IMG/VR virus record: IMGVR_UViG_3300025141_008848
Coordinates: 62,001 to 126,000 of that record
Strand: one strand, 5' to 3'
Source of the DNA: a virus
DNA: 64,000 nt
Every line of letters starts with the position of its first letter. The stretch's first letter is position 1. The translations under genes were made by a program, and so were the position numbers. Positions 63,076-64,000 of the stretch are shown piece after piece. The notes under the pieces were generated by a model. That model was not told where the DNA came from. It did no database searches and saw nothing but the letters and a program-made list of their open reading frames with translations.

Positions 63076-64000
63076 ATGAACAAAGATTACTACAAAATTC
63101 TAAATATCAATAGAAACGCCACCCAAGATGATATAAAAAAGTCATTTAGAACTTTATCCAAAACTCACCACCCAGATAAAGGCGGTGATGAAAATACATT
63201 TAAAGAAATTTCAGAAGCCTATGATACTTTAGGTGATGGTAATAAACGTGCAGACTATGATAATAAACTAAATAATCCTTTTCATGGGAGACAACACCAC
63301 AGTAGAGGACCTAGTATGGACGACGTCTTCAATCAGTTTTTTCGTCAGAACCAACACCAACACCAACAACGAAGAAAAGGAAGGAATTTAAGTATATCCT
63401 TAAAAGTTAGTTTGGAGGATGTTTATTTTGGGAAGGTTAAAAAATTAAAATATAATAGAGAAATGAAGTGTGGCACATGTAGTGGTAGTGGTGGTAATGT
63501 TCACACATGTCATATCTGTAAGGGTAGTGGTCATATAGAAAATATGGTAGGGAATGCATTTTTTAGGCAAATACGTAGAGATGTGTGTACACAATGTAAT
63601 GGTGCAGGGAAGATAGTGGTACAAGCATGTAAGGTGTGTGTGGGGAAAGGGACTCAAACGAGACCCAATACTGTAGACTTTAACACACCAACCAATCTTA
63701 TGACAGGTCAAGTGTATAATTTTAGAGGTTTGGGTGATGATATCGAAAATGGGCAGTCAGGAGACTTAAGTGTGCAAGTAGTGATAGAAAGACACCCCCA
63801 TTTTAAAATAGTAGGTAATGATATACTATACCACGTTAATATTCCTATAACTAAAATGTTGTTAGGTACCGAAATAGAAATACCGTTCTTTACTGGACCA
63901 CTCAAGGCTAAAATCCCACCATTAAGCAATTTAACACAAAAGTTTAATATAAAGGGGAAAGGAATGGCCACAAATTTAGGTGCGGGAGATTTGGTAATAG
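63076..64000 (+). CDS. dnaJ: DnaJ (Hsp40) chaperone, 3' end outside window
   Basis: Stimulates DnaK-type chaperones and holds unfolded proteins. The frame runs off the right edge after 308 codons. The J domain DYYKILNINRNATQDDIKKS contains the catalytic tripeptide in HHPDKGGDE (about residue 36). A His/Gln-rich linker (QNQHQHQQRR, about residues 92-101) replaces the usual Gly/Phe region. The zinc domain has all four knuckles: CGTCSGSG, CHICKGSG, CTQCNGAG and CKVCVGKG (about residues 133-195). It is thus a type I DnaJ, the kind that binds substrates itself. With the SlyD-like protein this makes two phage-encoded folding factors in the window. Confidence 0.95.
   Translation, partial: MNKDYYKILNINRNATQDDIKKSFRTLSKTHHPDKGGDENTFKEISEAYDTLGDGNKRADYDNKLNNPFHGRQHHSRGPSMDDVFNQFFRQNQHQHQQRRKGRNLSISLKVSLEDVYFGKVKKLKYNREMKCGTCSGSGGNVHTCHICKGSGHIENMVGNAFFRQIRRDVCTQCNGAGKIVVQACKVCVGKGTQTRPNTVDFNTPTNLMTGQVYNFRGLGDDIENGQSGDLSVQVVIERHPHFKIVGNDILYHVNIPITKMLLGTEIEIPFFTGPLKAKIPPLSNLTQKFNIKGKGMATNLGAGDLVI

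Noticed and set aside
1-64000. Canonical T4 late promoters (TATAAATA) in front of plus-strand genes
   Set aside because: I found none in the plus-strand intergenic gaps. The repeated element reads TATTTAT in the gene direction, the opposite orientation.
1-64000. tRNA genes and CRISPR arrays
   Set aside because: No gap is larger than about 141 bp, and none contains a TpsiC-arm-like sequence with matching acceptor ends or regularly spaced repeats.

Overview
The window is a 64 kb piece of a large tailed-phage genome of T4-like (myovirus) design. It has about one third G+C, is densely coded, and is almost entirely on the + strand. Landmarks are a RecA/UvsX-like recombinase, DnaB-type helicase, RNase H-like exonuclease, gp25 and gp6/J baseplate proteins, RuvC-like resolvase, Zn-finger/TOPRIM primase, and a gp47/gp46 (SbcD/SbcC) pair. 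Several features point to a Bacteroidota, probably flavobacterial, host: starts lack Shine-Dalgarno sequences and sit in A/T-rich contexts; three promoters match the Bacteroidota pattern TTG-N20-TAnATTT(G/A); a fibre protein carries SprB-like repeats; and small proteins resemble families common in Bacteroidota (DUF5522-like, Hc1-like, DUF6576-like tail). I saw no tRNA, IS element, integrase or CRISPR array.

Layout. 1-6012: replication and nucleotide metabolism (recombinase end, SlyD-like isomerase, exonuclease, helicase, B12-dependent ribonucleotide reductase, two small Cys proteins). 6087-43105: a baseplate, tail and adhesin block of about 37 kb. It contains gp25, gp6, a 1221-residue protein with a long hydrophobic core, and a 2991-residue protein with well over 200 cysteines. 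It also holds a nucleotidyltransferase-like gene, several 800-1260-residue structural proteins, and fibre genes with SprB-like, dockerin-like and shared N-terminal domains. 43115-53187: a second replication/recombination block (RuvC, primase, RecB-like nuclease, ParB-like membrane protein, gp47, gp46), into which a sugar aminotransferase, a glycosyltransferase and a reverse-strand M23 peptidase are set. 53201-55051: an unknown protein, glutaredoxin-like protein and full RpoD-like sigma factor. 55073-58246: membrane, amidase-like and signal-peptide proteins, possibly for lysis. 58247-64000: small unknowns, a MORN-repeat protein, an Hc1 histone-like protein, a reverse-strand unknown gene and the start of a dnaJ.

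How it may work together. Host-type promoters in front of the primase, aminotransferase and sigma genes suggest early or middle expression by host RNA polymerase. A separate recurring element, TATTTAT, lies just upstream of about eleven gene starts, in the direction of the gene, and may be the phage's own promoter. The tail block encodes an unusually elaborate, cysteine-rich, modular surface-binding apparatus built from domains normally found on bacterial surfaces. The giant Cys-rich protein and its associated adhesin set are the most unusual content of the window.
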